Both the position numbers and the translations under genes were made by a program. From Bacteroidetes bacterium UBA2664 (GTDB lineage: Bacteria > Bacteroidota > Rhodothermia > Balneolales > Balneolaceae), in the NCBI GenBank assembly GCA_002359315.1, contig DEMS01000020.1, positions 62,001 to 126,000 on the forward strand: a stretch of 64,000 nt of DNA. Reading direction: 5' to 3'. Of this stretch, positions 44,853 to 55,109 are shown in pieces (positions within the stretch are counted from its first letter, which is position 1; the number at the start of each line of letters is the position of its first letter). The notes under the pieces were generated by a model, which saw only the letters and a list, made by a program, of their open reading frames with translations, did not search any database and was not told the origin of the DNA.

Positions 44853-46269
44853 AAATGCGAGTCGTCAGAATACTTCCGGACAGCCAGAGTTGAATCTGCC
44901 TGTACTGTACATTAAAATACCCCTGATTTCTCTGTAATAGATAGTTATCAAAAGGGAAATACTCATTTTTCATATTGGGTCTTTCGAATACAAAGTTGTA
45001 GCGTGGATCCGACCTGTCGTACGAGTAAGACCACACCAGGGTGTTCAAAAACCGATCTACATACCAGGGTGGGCCAAACAGTATATACATCATTCCTAAA
45101 TCTGTTTTCCAGCCCTCTTTGAAATTGGTGAATTGTTTATTTGCCTGTTCAACCCGATCATAATAGAGGTTGATCACTGATTTTGCCTGATTCATATTAC
45201 CAACATTTGTCAGCCAAAAACGATCAATGGCTTCTTTTAATGAATCGGGGTTCTGAATTTCCATTAATTCTTCATGGTCTCTTCGATCCATTAGATAGAT
45301 TAATGGTCCGGCCAGTTCTTGCATGTTTACTATTGCCGGATAATTTTCACTCTTAACGGCAAAATCGCGGGCTTTGTAGATAGGTTCTCCATCTTCACCG
45401 GTGGTTTCCACTTCAAAGCGATAGTTGCCACGTTCCAGTATTTCATATTTCGTTTCGATAAGAACACTGCCGGGCTGATCAAGTCTCCTTATAATTTCAT
45501 CAACTACTTCGGGATTTCTCATATTCACACCTATATAAGGAAGTGTAGAGGCACTATAATTATTATAGTTCATCGGCCGGGCCGGTTCATCATCTGCCTC
45601 ATACCGCAAGAGTCTGGATCTAACCTCCAATGGAGCTTCCAGATCGTTATTTGTGACTTGAAAGATAAATTGAAGACTGTCCAGCCCGGATGATACGGTA
45701 TAGGTTGTTATGGGAAAGAAGGGCTCTTCTGAGTCATTTATGAGTTTACCCAATAACCGTACTGTTGTGATATTGATTTCCGGTTCATCCGGATTTGGAA
45801 TCACAGCTTCACTGGTTCTGGTAGAAGCTTTCCCGGATGTTCTGTCTAATACAGTCACATTTACTTCATAGGTACCCGGTTCCACTTCAATCGATTCATC
45901 ATGGGTAAATACATCCTGACTGAGGTGAGATCCTTCGTAACTTGATTCCACGGAAAAATCTCTGCGAACATTTTTAGTGAAATCACCTTCCACTTCCAGA
46001 ATTCGAATCTCAATCGATAAATGAGCAGACCTTACATCATCTTCAGTAGAGTAGATCAAGCTGCCAAGAACAACATCGGTCGTGATATTTATCAGCGCTT
46101 CATCTGTTTCACTTAAAAAGCCGATTGATGACATTCGTACTTCAGGATATCCGTCCTGGAAGAAGAAAAAAGAGCCTCTTTCTACATCCGGATTCGCCGA
46201 GCGAACACATCCGGTCGCATAAAATAAATATGCCAGCAGGAGTAAAAATATAGAGTTTTTAAATTTCAT
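44851..46269 (-). CDS. GWxTD-domain lipoprotein
   Basis: 472 residues from the ATG at 46269, chosen because MKFKNSIFLLLLAYLFYATGC gives a proper lipoprotein signal; the longer frame from 46293 adds eight residues. The C-terminal third carries the GWxTD signature: FKEGWKTDLGMMYILFGPP then VWSYSYD. The middle is beta-rich with repeated segments such as SVLIETKYEILERGNYRFEVE. The domain is typical of Bacteroidota and relatives with unknown function, probably in the periplasm or outer membrane. Confidence 0.85.
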   Translation of the reverse strand: MKFKNSIFLLLLAYLFYATGCVRSANPDVERGSFFFFQDGYPEVRMSSIGFLSETDEALINITTDVVLGSLIYSTEDDVRSAHLSIEIRILEVEGDFTKNVRRDFSVESSYEGSHLSQDVFTHDESIEVEPGTYEVNVTVLDRTSGKASTRTSEAVIPNPDEPEINITTVRLLGKLINDSEEPFFPITTYTVSSGLDSLQFIFQVTNNDLEAPLEVRSRLLRYEADDEPARPMNYNNYSASTLPYIGVNMRNPEVVDEIIRRLDQPGSVLIETKYEILERGNYRFEVETTGEDGEPIYKARDFAVKSENYPAIVNMQELAGPLIYLMDRRDHEELMEIQNPDSLKEAIDRFWLTNVGNMNQAKSVINLYYDRVEQANKQFTNFKEGWKTDLGMMYILFGPPWYVDRFLNTLVWSYSYDRSDPRYNFVFERPNMKNEYFPFDNYLLQRNQGYFNVQYRQIQLWLSGSILTTRI

Positions 46270-46426
46270 AGTAGTTTTAATAACTAATAACAACGTAAAA
46301 TAATTTCAATTAATAAATCAATATAATTATTCAATAATAGTAACAGTTATTCTGATTGATAATTGCTTACCTTTCACAATTGTCATATAATTTCCATGAA
46401 AATAATATCAAATTGAGTACTTATTT

Positions 46427-47866
46427 ATGTTAAACAGTGCTAAAAGGACAAAAATTGTGTGTACACTGGGACCCAGCAGTAACACAGTTGAAGGAATTGA
46501 AGGGTTATTACGAGCCGGAATGAATGTAGTACGGATCAATTTTTCTCATGGCAGTCATGAGGATCACAAAAAATCGATCGGCTATGTGAGGCAAGTAGCA
46601 AGAAAATACAAGTACTCCATTCCTATTTTAATGGATCTTCAGGGCCCCAAAATTCGTGTGGGTCAGATGAAGGATGGGGGCCAAATTATCAAGGAAGGGG
46701 CTATTGTTAAAATTACAACTGAAGAGTTGATAGGTGATTCAGAAACAATACCCATTGACTATGCAAATCTTACTGAGGATGCGACTGAAGGAAATCAGAT
46801 CCTTGTAGACGACGGTTTACTGGAGTTAAAGGTCATTAAAAAAAGTGAAGGATATCTGATGGCAAAAGTAGTTGTGGGTGGACTTTTGAAATCCAGAAAA
46901 GGTGTGAACCTTCCCGATGTAAAAATATCAATGTCTTCATTAACAGAGAAAGATATTGCTGATCTGGAGTTTGGATTGGATGTTGGAGTTGATTTTGTGG
47001 CCATGTCGTTCGTCAGATCTGCCAGGGATGTGCAGGATGTTGTATCACGAGTACGGGCAAAGAACAGTAATGCCGGAGTGATCGCTAAAATTGAGAAGCC
47101 GGAGGCCGTTGATGTAATTGATGAAATCATCGAAGAGGCTGATGGGATCATGGTTGCTCGTGGAGATTTAGGTATTGAAATACCCAGTGAACAAGTTCCT
47201 CTGGTACAGAAAAAAATAATTGAGCGTTGCAGAATTGCCGGGAAACCGGTAATAACGGCAACTCAAATGCTCGATTCGATGATCAATAATCCACGTGCGA
47301 CACGAGCAGAGAGTTCAGATGTTGCGAATGCCGTTGTAGACGGTACAGATGCGGTGATGTTATCCGGTGAAACAGCGGCCGGAAAATATCCGGTAGAAGC
47401 TGTTAAAACGATGGCTAAAATAATTCGATCTGTAGAAGAAAACAGTGATAGCATCTATTACAGTCTAAAATATAAAAAACCGGATTGGAAGGAGAAGCAG
47501 GTGATAGAATCACTGGCATATTCGTGTGTTACTTTGGCTGAAAATGTAGATGCAAAGGCAATAAGTACCATCACTCACTCCGGAAATACGGCAAAAAGAA
47601 TTGCGAAATTCAGGCCCAGAGTCCCTATTATCGCTTTTACAGAGAGTCAAATTGTTCGAAGGCAATTGAATCTGGTATGGGGGGTACAATCTGTTCGATT
47701 GGATGAAATTTTTGATACGGATATGAGTGTCAAGATGATGGAAGATTATCTTGCAAAGCATGGAATGGTAAACAAGGGAGACCGAATCATCATTGCTACG
47801 GGAATGCCACTGGCGAAAAGAGGCAGAACCAATATGATTAAAGTGAGCACGATTGATGAGGTCTGA
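46427..47866 (+). CDS. pyk: Pyruvate kinase
   Basis: Last enzyme of glycolysis: phosphoenolpyruvate plus ADP to pyruvate plus ATP. 479 residues. Family marks are RTKIVCTLGPSS, VRINFSHGSHEDH, MDLQGPKIRVG, the B-domain hinge, VAMSFVRSA, IAKIEKPEAVD and MVARGDLGIEI, and the C-terminal regulatory region with AISTITHSGNTAKRIAKFRP. All catalytic and metal-binding residues I can check are present. It is a single gene with its own leader (46270-46426). Confidence 0.97.
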   Translation: MLNSAKRTKIVCTLGPSSNTVEGIEGLLRAGMNVVRINFSHGSHEDHKKSIGYVRQVARKYKYSIPILMDLQGPKIRVGQMKDGGQIIKEGAIVKITTEELIGDSETIPIDYANLTEDATEGNQILVDDGLLELKVIKKSEGYLMAKVVVGGLLKSRKGVNLPDVKISMSSLTEKDIADLEFGLDVGVDFVAMSFVRSARDVQDVVSRVRAKNSNAGVIAKIEKPEAVDVIDEIIEEADGIMVARGDLGIEIPSEQVPLVQKKIIERCRIAGKPVITATQMLDSMINNPRATRAESSDVANAVVDGTDAVMLSGETAAGKYPVEAVKTMAKIIRSVEENSDSIYYSLKYKKPDWKEKQVIESLAYSCVTLAENVDAKAISTITHSGNTAKRIAKFRPRVPIIAFTESQIVRRQLNLVWGVQSVRLDEIFDTDMSVKMMEDYLAKHGMVNKGDRIIIATGMPLAKRGRTNMIKVSTIDEV

Positions 47867-47903
47867 AAAGATACGTTTAATACAATCTGATCGTTGATCT
47901 GAT

Positions 47904-50873
47904 GTGAGAAAAATTATAAAAATAGTCATTCTCCTTCTGTTTATAAGCGGCTGCAGCAGTATAAAGCAGGGGTATCGAAATTTTACTGCCTACTATAACA
48001 CCTTTTATAACACCAAACAGTACTATGATGACGGGTTACGTTTAAATCAACGTCAAAGTACTCAGCTAAATCCAAATCAAGCCGTTCGCATTCATCAGGC
48101 TCCCACAAATGCCGGACTCGATGATTTTCAAAACGCCATTGAGACTGGAAGTTCTATTCTAAGAGATCATATGGAGTCAAAATACCTTCAGCCGGCTCTT
48201 TTTATCATAGGGAAGTCGTATTACTACAGATCAGAATTTTTTTCAGCTCTTCAAAAATTTCAGGAATATGAAGCACTTTCAGATGGGCGGGAGAGGCAGG
48301 AAGCCATTTTTTGGCAGGGTTTGACATACCTTGAAATGTTGAACTTTGAAGTGGGGATTGATTTATTGGAAAGTGAAATTGAGGCAATTCCCGATTGGGA
48401 TCCGGAAATTCTCGCTGAAACCAAAGCTGTTTTAGGACAACTCTATTATCAAATGGGTGAATATCGAAGAACGATTGATTATCTCGAGGAAGCTATTCCT
48501 TTTATAAATCATCAGGAAAAAAAATCCCGAGCCTTTTTTCTTCTGGGTCAATCCTTAGAATCATTAGAACTTCCGGAGCAGGCTCTTTATGCATATCGGG
48601 CAATCAGTCAAGTCAGATCATCTTTTGAAATTGATTATCACTCGAATAAGAAAGAGGCAGAACTGTCAAGAGAGTTAGGCTATTATGAAGAGGCTGAGCG
48701 ATTATTCAGAAGAATGAGCAGGGACAGTAAATATCTGACTTATCAAAATGAACTTTTGTATGAAATTGCCCGAACTCAACAATTGAAAGGGGATTATGAG
48801 GAAGCGATAAGCAGTTATAATCAAGTCATTGATGATAGATACCAAACACCCGGGCCAGTTACACTTGCCAAGACATATTATGGGTTGGGTGAAATTTATC
48901 GGGATTATTTTGAGGATTATACCAGAGCGGCATACTTTTTTGAGCAATCAGCTGCCCAGCGAGTGAATGTTGCACTTTTACCGAACGATTTTGATGCGAA
49001 TGAATTAGCTGTCTCGTTTGGACGTTATGCGGAGTTGAAATCACAAATATCTGAGAATGACAGCCTGCTGGTTTTAGCAAATATGAGCGATGATGAGTTA
49101 AAGGATTTTATCTCAGAACTTCAGCGAACAGAGCAAGAGCGATTAGATCAGGAAACAAGGGGCCTTAGAAGGGAACAAGACCGTGTTGCACTGCCTGTTG
49201 ACGAACTGCCCGTAGAACTTACAGCGGAGTCAGAATTTGGATTTTTAAATAGTAACAACCGGAGTAAGCAAGTGGAAGCGAGCTTGCAGTTCCAATCCAT
49301 CTGGGGTGATCGGTCAATTGCAGATAACTGGCGAAGAAGTGAGACAGTAAGTGGCACTCGTTTTGAAAGAGTCGTTGTAAGAGGGGCAATGGATGAAGAG
49401 ATTGACTTGCAACAGAGTTTCATCGATCCATCCATCCGAAATGTGATTGAATTAAGTAATATCCCTTTTTCTGAAGATGAACAAATTTCAATTCAAAGAG
49501 AGACTGAGAATTTTAACTATCAACTTGGGAATGTATTTTTTTTGACTCTCAATATGCCCGATAGCGCAAAAATTTATTACGAGAAGGTGATTGATTCAGG
49601 TTTTGAGAAAGATTTGGTTACCATGTCTATGTTCTCACTGGCTGAATTGGAACTGTCTTTGGAAAATATATCGGAAGCATTTAATTGGTATGATTCACTG
49701 GTAGATTACAATCCCGGATCCAGATATACCAGTCAACTTGCGTCTCGACTTGACGTTGATAACGGATCATTTGAAACTGAAGAGGCTTACTCCACTGCAT
49801 CAGAATATTCTCAGTTAATAGATAATGAAGAGAATCTGGCACCGGCGAACCGGGCAGAACGTATATTGGAGATTGCTGAAAGGGCGGAGTCAGAATCCGG
49901 GCGCGTCAGATTGTACCTGGATGCCGCTTACGAATATATGAAAGCAGCTCAAAATGAGATGGGATCATCAGATTTAATCCAAAACTGGATGCTGGCACAA
50001 AGTCGGTTCGAAATGGAGAAATCCCAATTTGAAGAGCGTCAAGAATTATCCCGGGAGATGCTTTCCGATTCGACATTAAATGAATCAGAGAGAGAGTATT
50101 GGCTCAGTATTCAAGAGTTGAGCACTCCGGAACCGAATTTTAATGCAGAGTTTCCTTATATAGGAGCCTATTGGGACAGTACCAGGTCTGTTTTAGCAAG
50201 GATTGAGGTTATTGATGGGTCATCCCCTTTGATGGCCCGGGTAAGAGCGTTAGATCAGGAATTGCAGCTTCCTGAAACGGATTTAAGATTTCAAGATGCA
50301 AGCGAAACGATTGCACAGATCTCACCGCCTGACTCACCCCCGGGGAATGAGCAATCAGATTTATTTCAATCTGTATCCAATCAGGTTTCAGAAGATTCAG
50401 AAATCACTGGTACTGATTCTCAACTGCAAGATGAAGAGACTGCATTGGAAGCGGATTCAGTGGAAGCGGATTCCGTGGAAGAGGAATCTACTATACCGGA
50501 TTCGGTGGCAGAGACTACGATAAATGAAGGAATTATTGTGGATGATCCTTTGATAACGGATTATAGCGGAGAAGATTCAACGGAAGAAGGTATTCAGGAA
50601 AGCTATTCCATAGTCTTGTACTCTTTCAGTAATGAGGAAGCTGCCTATTCAACTGCAAATGAATTGGAGGAATTTGGATATGGCGTCTACATCTGCCCTA
50701 GAATTATTGACAACAGCTCTTATTTTAGGGTTAGTATCGGTTCATTCAGTGAAATAAGAAATGCAATTCAGGTGAGTAGAATATTAGAAGATCCCTACAA
50801 TGCTCAAAACTTTATATCATCCATAAATTCTACATGTAGAATAATTTCTCTGCCCGGACAAGAGACTTCATAA
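47904..50873 (+). CDS. TPR lipoprotein with C-terminal SPOR domain, PorW/SprE-like
   Basis: 989 residues from a GTG at 47904. Lipoprotein signal ends LFISGC near residue 17. The mature start NFTAYYNTFYNTKQYYDDG resembles PorW/SprE lipoproteins of the type IX secretion and gliding apparatus. About 60-640 contain many tetratricopeptide repeats. A low-complexity acidic stretch (about 815-900; EADSVEADSVEEES) leads to a SPOR domain near 901-975, which should bind peptidoglycan. I infer an outer-membrane-anchored structural lipoprotein of the secretion apparatus. The giant secreted LTD protein supports such a secretion system. Confidence 0.72.
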   Translation: MRKIIKIVILLLFISGCSSIKQGYRNFTAYYNTFYNTKQYYDDGLRLNQRQSTQLNPNQAVRIHQAPTNAGLDDFQNAIETGSSILRDHMESKYLQPALFIIGKSYYYRSEFFSALQKFQEYEALSDGRERQEAIFWQGLTYLEMLNFEVGIDLLESEIEAIPDWDPEILAETKAVLGQLYYQMGEYRRTIDYLEEAIPFINHQEKKSRAFFLLGQSLESLELPEQALYAYRAISQVRSSFEIDYHSNKKEAELSRELGYYEEAERLFRRMSRDSKYLTYQNELLYEIARTQQLKGDYEEAISSYNQVIDDRYQTPGPVTLAKTYYGLGEIYRDYFEDYTRAAYFFEQSAAQRVNVALLPNDFDANELAVSFGRYAELKSQISENDSLLVLANMSDDELKDFISELQRTEQERLDQETRGLRREQDRVALPVDELPVELTAESEFGFLNSNNRSKQVEASLQFQSIWGDRSIADNWRRSETVSGTRFERVVVRGAMDEEIDLQQSFIDPSIRNVIELSNIPFSEDEQISIQRETENFNYQLGNVFFLTLNMPDSAKIYYEKVIDSGFEKDLVTMSMFSLAELELSLENISEAFNWYDSLVDYNPGSRYTSQLASRLDVDNGSFETEEAYSTASEYSQLIDNEENLAPANRAERILEIAERAESESGRVRLYLDAAYEYMKAAQNEMGSSDLIQNWMLAQSRFEMEKSQFEERQELSREMLSDSTLNESEREYWLSIQELSTPEPNFNAEFPYIGAYWDSTRSVLARIEVIDGSSPLMARVRALDQELQLPETDLRFQDASETIAQISPPDSPPGNEQSDLFQSVSNQVSEDSEITGTDSQLQDEETALEADSVEADSVEEESTIPDSVAETTINEGIIVDDPLITDYSGEDSTEEGIQESYSIVLYSFSNEEAAYSTANELEEFGYGVYICPRIIDNSSYFRVSIGSFSEIRNAIQVSRILEDPYNAQNFISSINSTCRIISLPGQETS

Positions 50874-50902
50874 ACGATTGAAGTTTGATTTCGCCAGACT
50901 TT

Positions 50903-51982
50903 TTAAGACTCTTTAGGAAGTTCGTAGATATGATTAAGGCCTTCAGACTTTAGATAAGCCTCAATCTCCTTGTTAATTTTTTTCACGATGGAAGGGCCTT
51001 CATAGATCATGGACGTGTATATTTGAAGCAGATCTGCTCCTGCTTTCAATTTTCTCACAGCGTCAGCACCTGAACTGATCCCTCCTACACCAATAATTAA
51101 CTTATTTCTTTTAGTTTTCTGCCTGATTTTCGAGATGATTGCAGTACTTTTATCGCGAATTGCCCGACCACTTAGTCCGCCGCGCCCCATCGCCCTGATG
51201 GTTGATTTTGAGCTCACCAGATTATCTCGGCTCTGTGATGTATTACACGCCACATAGCCACTTACAGAGTGATTTTCACACACTGAGATAAGTTCTTCAA
51301 GAAGTGATTCAGAAAGGTCAACAGAGAATTTAACCAGTACCGGCGCAAGCATAGAATCTTTATCAATAGCCAATGCAGACAGAAGGCTGTCCAATGATTT
51401 TGGATCCTCAAACGTTTTTCCTTCAGTTGTATTTGGACAGCTTATATTAATCGTAATAAAATCGCCAATCTCTTTAACTTTTTTGAAACTGGTTACATAG
51501 TCATCAATCGCTTTCTGCCCGGAAATTTTCGGATCGTGTGTTTTGGCAATATTAACCCCCAATGGAATCGACAAATCAAGTTTCCGCAACCGCTTGGAAA
51601 TCGTTTGAACTCCATCATTGTTAAGCCCCAATCTGTTGATGATCGATTGATCTTCCGGCAGCCGGAAACTTCTCGGTTTGGGATTTCCGGTGGATGGATT
51701 TGCAGTAACGCTGCCCACTTCAATAAAACCAAATCCAAGGCTCTGCATGAGCGGACCCATTGTTCCATTTTTATCAAATCCGGCAGCCAAACCAACAGGA
51801 TTCTTGAATGGAATGCCCAAAATGGTTTGCTCTAAAGAAGGAGCAGAGTATTCATAGATTGAACCTATGATTCCGGTTATGGGTTTATATCGGCTGATTG
51901 TAGCACCTAACTGAACGGTTAACTCATGGGCATAATCGGCCGAAAGACGGAACATTAAAGGTCTTACCAGATGTTTATACAT
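50903..51982 (-). CDS. pyrD: Dihydroorotate dehydrogenase, class 2-like
   Basis: Fourth step of pyrimidine synthesis: dihydroorotate to orotate with electrons to the quinone pool. 359 residues with the N-terminal membrane-associating extension of class 2 (MYKHLVRPLMFRL then hydrophobic helix) and NPVGLAAGFDKNG, SVTANPSTGNPKPRSFRL, GLSGRAIRDKS and GVGGISSGADA for the FMN site. The active-site stretch reads NISCPNTTEG; class 2 enzymes normally have Ser where Cys stands here, the residue typical of class 1. Membrane-type N-terminus with class 1-like base is the odd point. Confidence 0.92.
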   Translation of the reverse strand: MYKHLVRPLMFRLSADYAHELTVQLGATISRYKPITGIIGSIYEYSAPSLEQTILGIPFKNPVGLAAGFDKNGTMGPLMQSLGFGFIEVGSVTANPSTGNPKPRSFRLPEDQSIINRLGLNNDGVQTISKRLRKLDLSIPLGVNIAKTHDPKISGQKAIDDYVTSFKKVKEIGDFITINISCPNTTEGKTFEDPKSLDSLLSALAIDKDSMLAPVLVKFSVDLSESLLEELISVCENHSVSGYVACNTSQSRDNLVSSKSTIRAMGRGGLSGRAIRDKSTAIISKIRQKTKRNKLIIGVGGISSGADAVRKLKAGADLLQIYTSMIYEGPSIVKKINKEIEAYLKSEGLNHIYELPKES

Positions 51983-52076
51983 GATTTATTTATTCTTAAT
52001 TATGATTAAGGTAAGAAGTGCCCGGTTAAGATTGAAACTTGTTAAGATTTCAGTTTTAAATCTTTATCATTAGTAC

Positions 52077-53354
52077 ATGAAAAAATCAGATCAATCAGCC
52101 GTCATAGATAAATTCAGATGTCATTTCAGGGATGAAGAGATGATACTTCTTGAATCTCAAATGCAGGAACATCCATCTTCGGAGAGTTCTTTTTTGGCTG
52201 TCAAACCCAAAAATTCAATAAAAGCATATGGGGACTCGGTAGAATTCGATTTTGATGGACAGAAAGAACTCCTCAATATGAATCCATGGGATGCTCTGAA
52301 AAAGTTTCGGGAAAGATGTGATCAGTGGTTATTTGGGTATTTTGGCTATGATCTGAAAAATTTTACAGAACGAATTTATTCACAAAACAGATCGATTATT
52401 CAAGTTCCGGATCTTTACTTTTTTGAACCGGAGTGGCTCTTTCAGTTTAAAGATGGTGACGTTACGCAATGGTTGGGTAATACTGAACCGGATATACAAT
52501 TTACCAGCCCGGATCCGGAGGAAATACTGCCAATAAGCGGTACAAGAATGCAGCCAATGATTACACAAGATGAATATATTCAATCGGTAGAATCCATCCA
52601 GCAAATGATAAAAGATGGAGATTTTTATGAGTTGAATTTCTCCTATCCATTAAGAGGCAGATATACAGGGAGGGCTTATTCGTTATATAGTCAGATGCGA
52701 AAGATTAATCCTGTTCCCTTTGGAGCGTATATGAAATTTGATCAAACAGCCGTATGCTCTGCATCACCGGAGCGATTTCTAAAAAAATCCGGTAAAAAAA
52801 TTATATCACAACCCATCAAGGGTACCTCAGAAAGATCTGAAGACCCACGGATGGATGAAACCCGTAAGCAAGAACTTCAAAACGAAAAAAACAGAGCAGA
52901 AAATCTGATGATCGTTGATCTGGTCAGGCATGATCTGTCAAAAATCGCTCTGAATGGCACCGTTCATGTATCAAGACTTTATGATATACAGACTTTTGGC
53001 ACTGTTCATCAACTCATTTCAACGATTGAGGCAGAAGTAAATGAAGGAGTAGATACTGTAGATGTGATCAGAAGCTGTTTTCCAATGGGGTCCATGACCG
53101 GCGCTCCCAAAATAGAAGTGATGAAAGTGATAGATGATTTGGAAGATTATAAACGGGGGTTATATTCAGGAGCGATCGGTTATTTTACCCCTCAGGATGA
53201 TTTTGATTTTAATGTAGTTATTAGAACGGCTATTCTGCAGAACGGGGAAGTCGTTTTCCCGGTCGGAGGTGCCATAACCAGTGATTCAGACCCTCTTCAG
53301 GAGTGGAGTGAAACTGAAATTAAATCGAGAGCTATTACGAGAGTTTTTCTGTGA
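52077..53354 (+). CDS. pabB: Aminodeoxychorismate synthase component I-like
   Basis: Chorismate-using enzyme that makes 4-amino-4-deoxychorismate for folate. 425 residues. The catalytic motif is SQPIKGTSER near 244-253; the Lys after PI marks PabB enzymes, where TrpE has Ala. Other family marks are FYELNFSYPLRGRY, FGAYMKF, ASPERFL, MIVDLVRHDLSK and PMGSMTGAPKIEVM. The glutamine amidotransferase (PabA) and lyase (PabC) genes are not next to it. The start at 52077 fits. Confidence 0.88.
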   Translation: MKKSDQSAVIDKFRCHFRDEEMILLESQMQEHPSSESSFLAVKPKNSIKAYGDSVEFDFDGQKELLNMNPWDALKKFRERCDQWLFGYFGYDLKNFTERIYSQNRSIIQVPDLYFFEPEWLFQFKDGDVTQWLGNTEPDIQFTSPDPEEILPISGTRMQPMITQDEYIQSVESIQQMIKDGDFYELNFSYPLRGRYTGRAYSLYSQMRKINPVPFGAYMKFDQTAVCSASPERFLKKSGKKIISQPIKGTSERSEDPRMDETRKQELQNEKNRAENLMIVDLVRHDLSKIALNGTVHVSRLYDIQTFGTVHQLISTIEAEVNEGVDTVDVIRSCFPMGSMTGAPKIEVMKVIDDLEDYKRGLYSGAIGYFTPQDDFDFNVVIRTAILQNGEVVFPVGGAITSDSDPLQEWSETEIKSRAITRVFL

Positions 53355-53392
53355 TTCAGTGAAATGATGTGAGGTTTTATTTAGTTCTTTTA

Positions 53393-53480
53393 GGAAGTGA
53401 GAAGTCTCTACTACGCTAAAGCTTCGTAGAGCAGGGAGAAGTGAGACCTGACACCTGATAACTGAAAGCTGATACCTACA
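53393..53480. repeat. Intergenic repeat cluster with short direct repeats and a small hairpin
   Basis: GAAGTGAGA occurs at 53394 and 53438; between them CTACG...CGTAG forms a small hairpin (about 53411-53428). To the right is a run of similar 10-11 bp units (ACCTGACACCTGATAACTGA, then AAGCTGATACCT). It lies in the 159-base gap before the MoxR-like gene and looks like a dispersed intergenic repeat rather than a gene. Confidence 0.5.
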
Positions 53481-53513
53481 AATAAGATATAATCAAACAA
53501 AAGCTGTAACCAT

Positions 53514-55004
53514 ATGCATGAGAAAATAAAAAATATCGGTCAACTCAAAGAGTCGGGGTGGGTATCAAAAACTATCAAGGAGGAGCTCCGCAGCAATCTG
53601 ATTGAAAAAATTCAGAAAGGTGAAACACTATTTCCGGGCATTTTGGGTTATGACAAAACCGTAATTCCTCAGATTCAGCATGCTATTTTAGCGAGGCATG
53701 ACATCATTTTACTGGGATTACGGGGTCAGGCCAAGACCCGAATCCTTCGTATGCTGGTATTCCTTTTAGATGAGTATATACCGGTTGTAAAAGGATCAGA
53801 AATCAATGATGATCCATTGCGTCCAATATCCGGCTATGCAAAGGAGTTAATTGCCAATCAGGGTGATGATACACCGGTTACATGGTTACATCGGGATTTT
53901 CGATATGGTGAAAAGTTGGCAACACCGGATACCACAGTGTCTGATCTTATTGGAGATATTGACCCTATAAAAGCCGCTTCATTAAAACTCTCTTTAGCAA
54001 GTGAGGATGTGATCAATTATGGTTTGATACCCAGAACAAACCGAGGGATATTTGTCATCAATGAACTGCCGGATCTTCAGCCCAGGATACAAGTTGCCCT
54101 GCTGAATATTATGCAAGAGCGTGATATCCAGATTCGTGGTTTTAATATCCGAATCCCGGTAGATCTATTCATGGCATTCTCAGCAAATCCTGAAGATTAT
54201 ACCAACAGAGGAAATATCATCACACCGCTTAAAGATAGGATTGACGCACAGATAATCACTCACTATCCAAAAGAGATGGATATTGCACTACAGATTACTG
54301 AGCAGGAAGCATGGGTTCACAGGGATGAAAACAGCAAGATTCACATTCCGAGAATTTTTAGGGAAATTTTGGAAAATGTGGCCTTTGAGGCCCGCAGTAG
54401 TGAGTATATCGATCAAAAGAGCGGCGTTTCTACGCGGATGACCATTACTGCTATGGAGCAAGTATTATCATCGGCGGAGAGGAGGTCGATTCTGAATAAT
54501 GATCAGAACACAACTCTTCGAATTACGGATCTTTATGCAATGGTGCCGGCATTAACAGGAAAACTGGAGCTGGTATATGAAGGTGAGCAGGAGGGAGCTG
54601 TAAATGTGGCCAAACATATCATTGGCAAAGCTATTAAACAGACATTCAGAAGTTATTTCCCGGATCCGCAGAAACGAATCAATGAAAATGAGGAGAATCC
54701 ATATCAAAAGATAATCGATTGGTTTGCATCCGGGAACCGATTAGAAGTCCATGAATTACAAGGTGATAAAGAGTATCAGAAAAGTCTGGATGGTGTAGCC
54801 GGATTGTCGGAAACCGTGAAAAAGCAGAGCTCTGATCAGCTGGAAAAGAATGAACTCTATCCCCTTATGGACCTGATGATCGAAGCCCTGCATCAAAATT
54901 CAAAAATTGGAAAAGATGATCTGGATGAAACCATCAGTTATACAGATATGCTTGGAAGTATGCTGGGTGGAATGTCAGATTTTGATGATGAAGAGTACTC
55001 CTGA
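53514..55004 (+). CDS. MoxR/magnesium-chelatase-type AAA+ ATPase
   Basis: 496 residues. Walker A is GLRGQAKTR near 68-76, Walker B and sensor follow in NRGIFVINELPDLQPRIQVALLNIMQER, and FMAFSANPEDYTNRG and PLKDRIDAQIITHYP match the Mg-chelatase subunit I/MoxR group. An extra C-terminal 100 residues are helical and acidic. Such ATPases normally act with a VWA-domain partner, but no VWA gene lies next to it. Partner and client are unknown. The ATG at 53514 fits. Confidence 0.85.
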   Translation: MHEKIKNIGQLKESGWVSKTIKEELRSNLIEKIQKGETLFPGILGYDKTVIPQIQHAILARHDIILLGLRGQAKTRILRMLVFLLDEYIPVVKGSEINDDPLRPISGYAKELIANQGDDTPVTWLHRDFRYGEKLATPDTTVSDLIGDIDPIKAASLKLSLASEDVINYGLIPRTNRGIFVINELPDLQPRIQVALLNIMQERDIQIRGFNIRIPVDLFMAFSANPEDYTNRGNIITPLKDRIDAQIITHYPKEMDIALQITEQEAWVHRDENSKIHIPRIFREILENVAFEARSSEYIDQKSGVSTRMTITAMEQVLSSAERRSILNNDQNTTLRITDLYAMVPALTGKLELVYEGEQEGAVNVAKHIIGKAIKQTFRSYFPDPQKRINENEENPYQKIIDWFASGNRLEVHELQGDKEYQKSLDGVAGLSETVKKQSSDQLEKNELYPLMDLMIEALHQNSKIGKDDLDETISYTDMLGSMLGGMSDFDDEEYS

Positions 55005-55109
55005 AATTTAAGATCAATAATTTTGAGATAGAGTTTTCATTGCAATATGCCGGATGAACCCTTATCTTTCTTGTCTATAATTTTTTACGAAGATAAACTC
55101 GACATAGCC

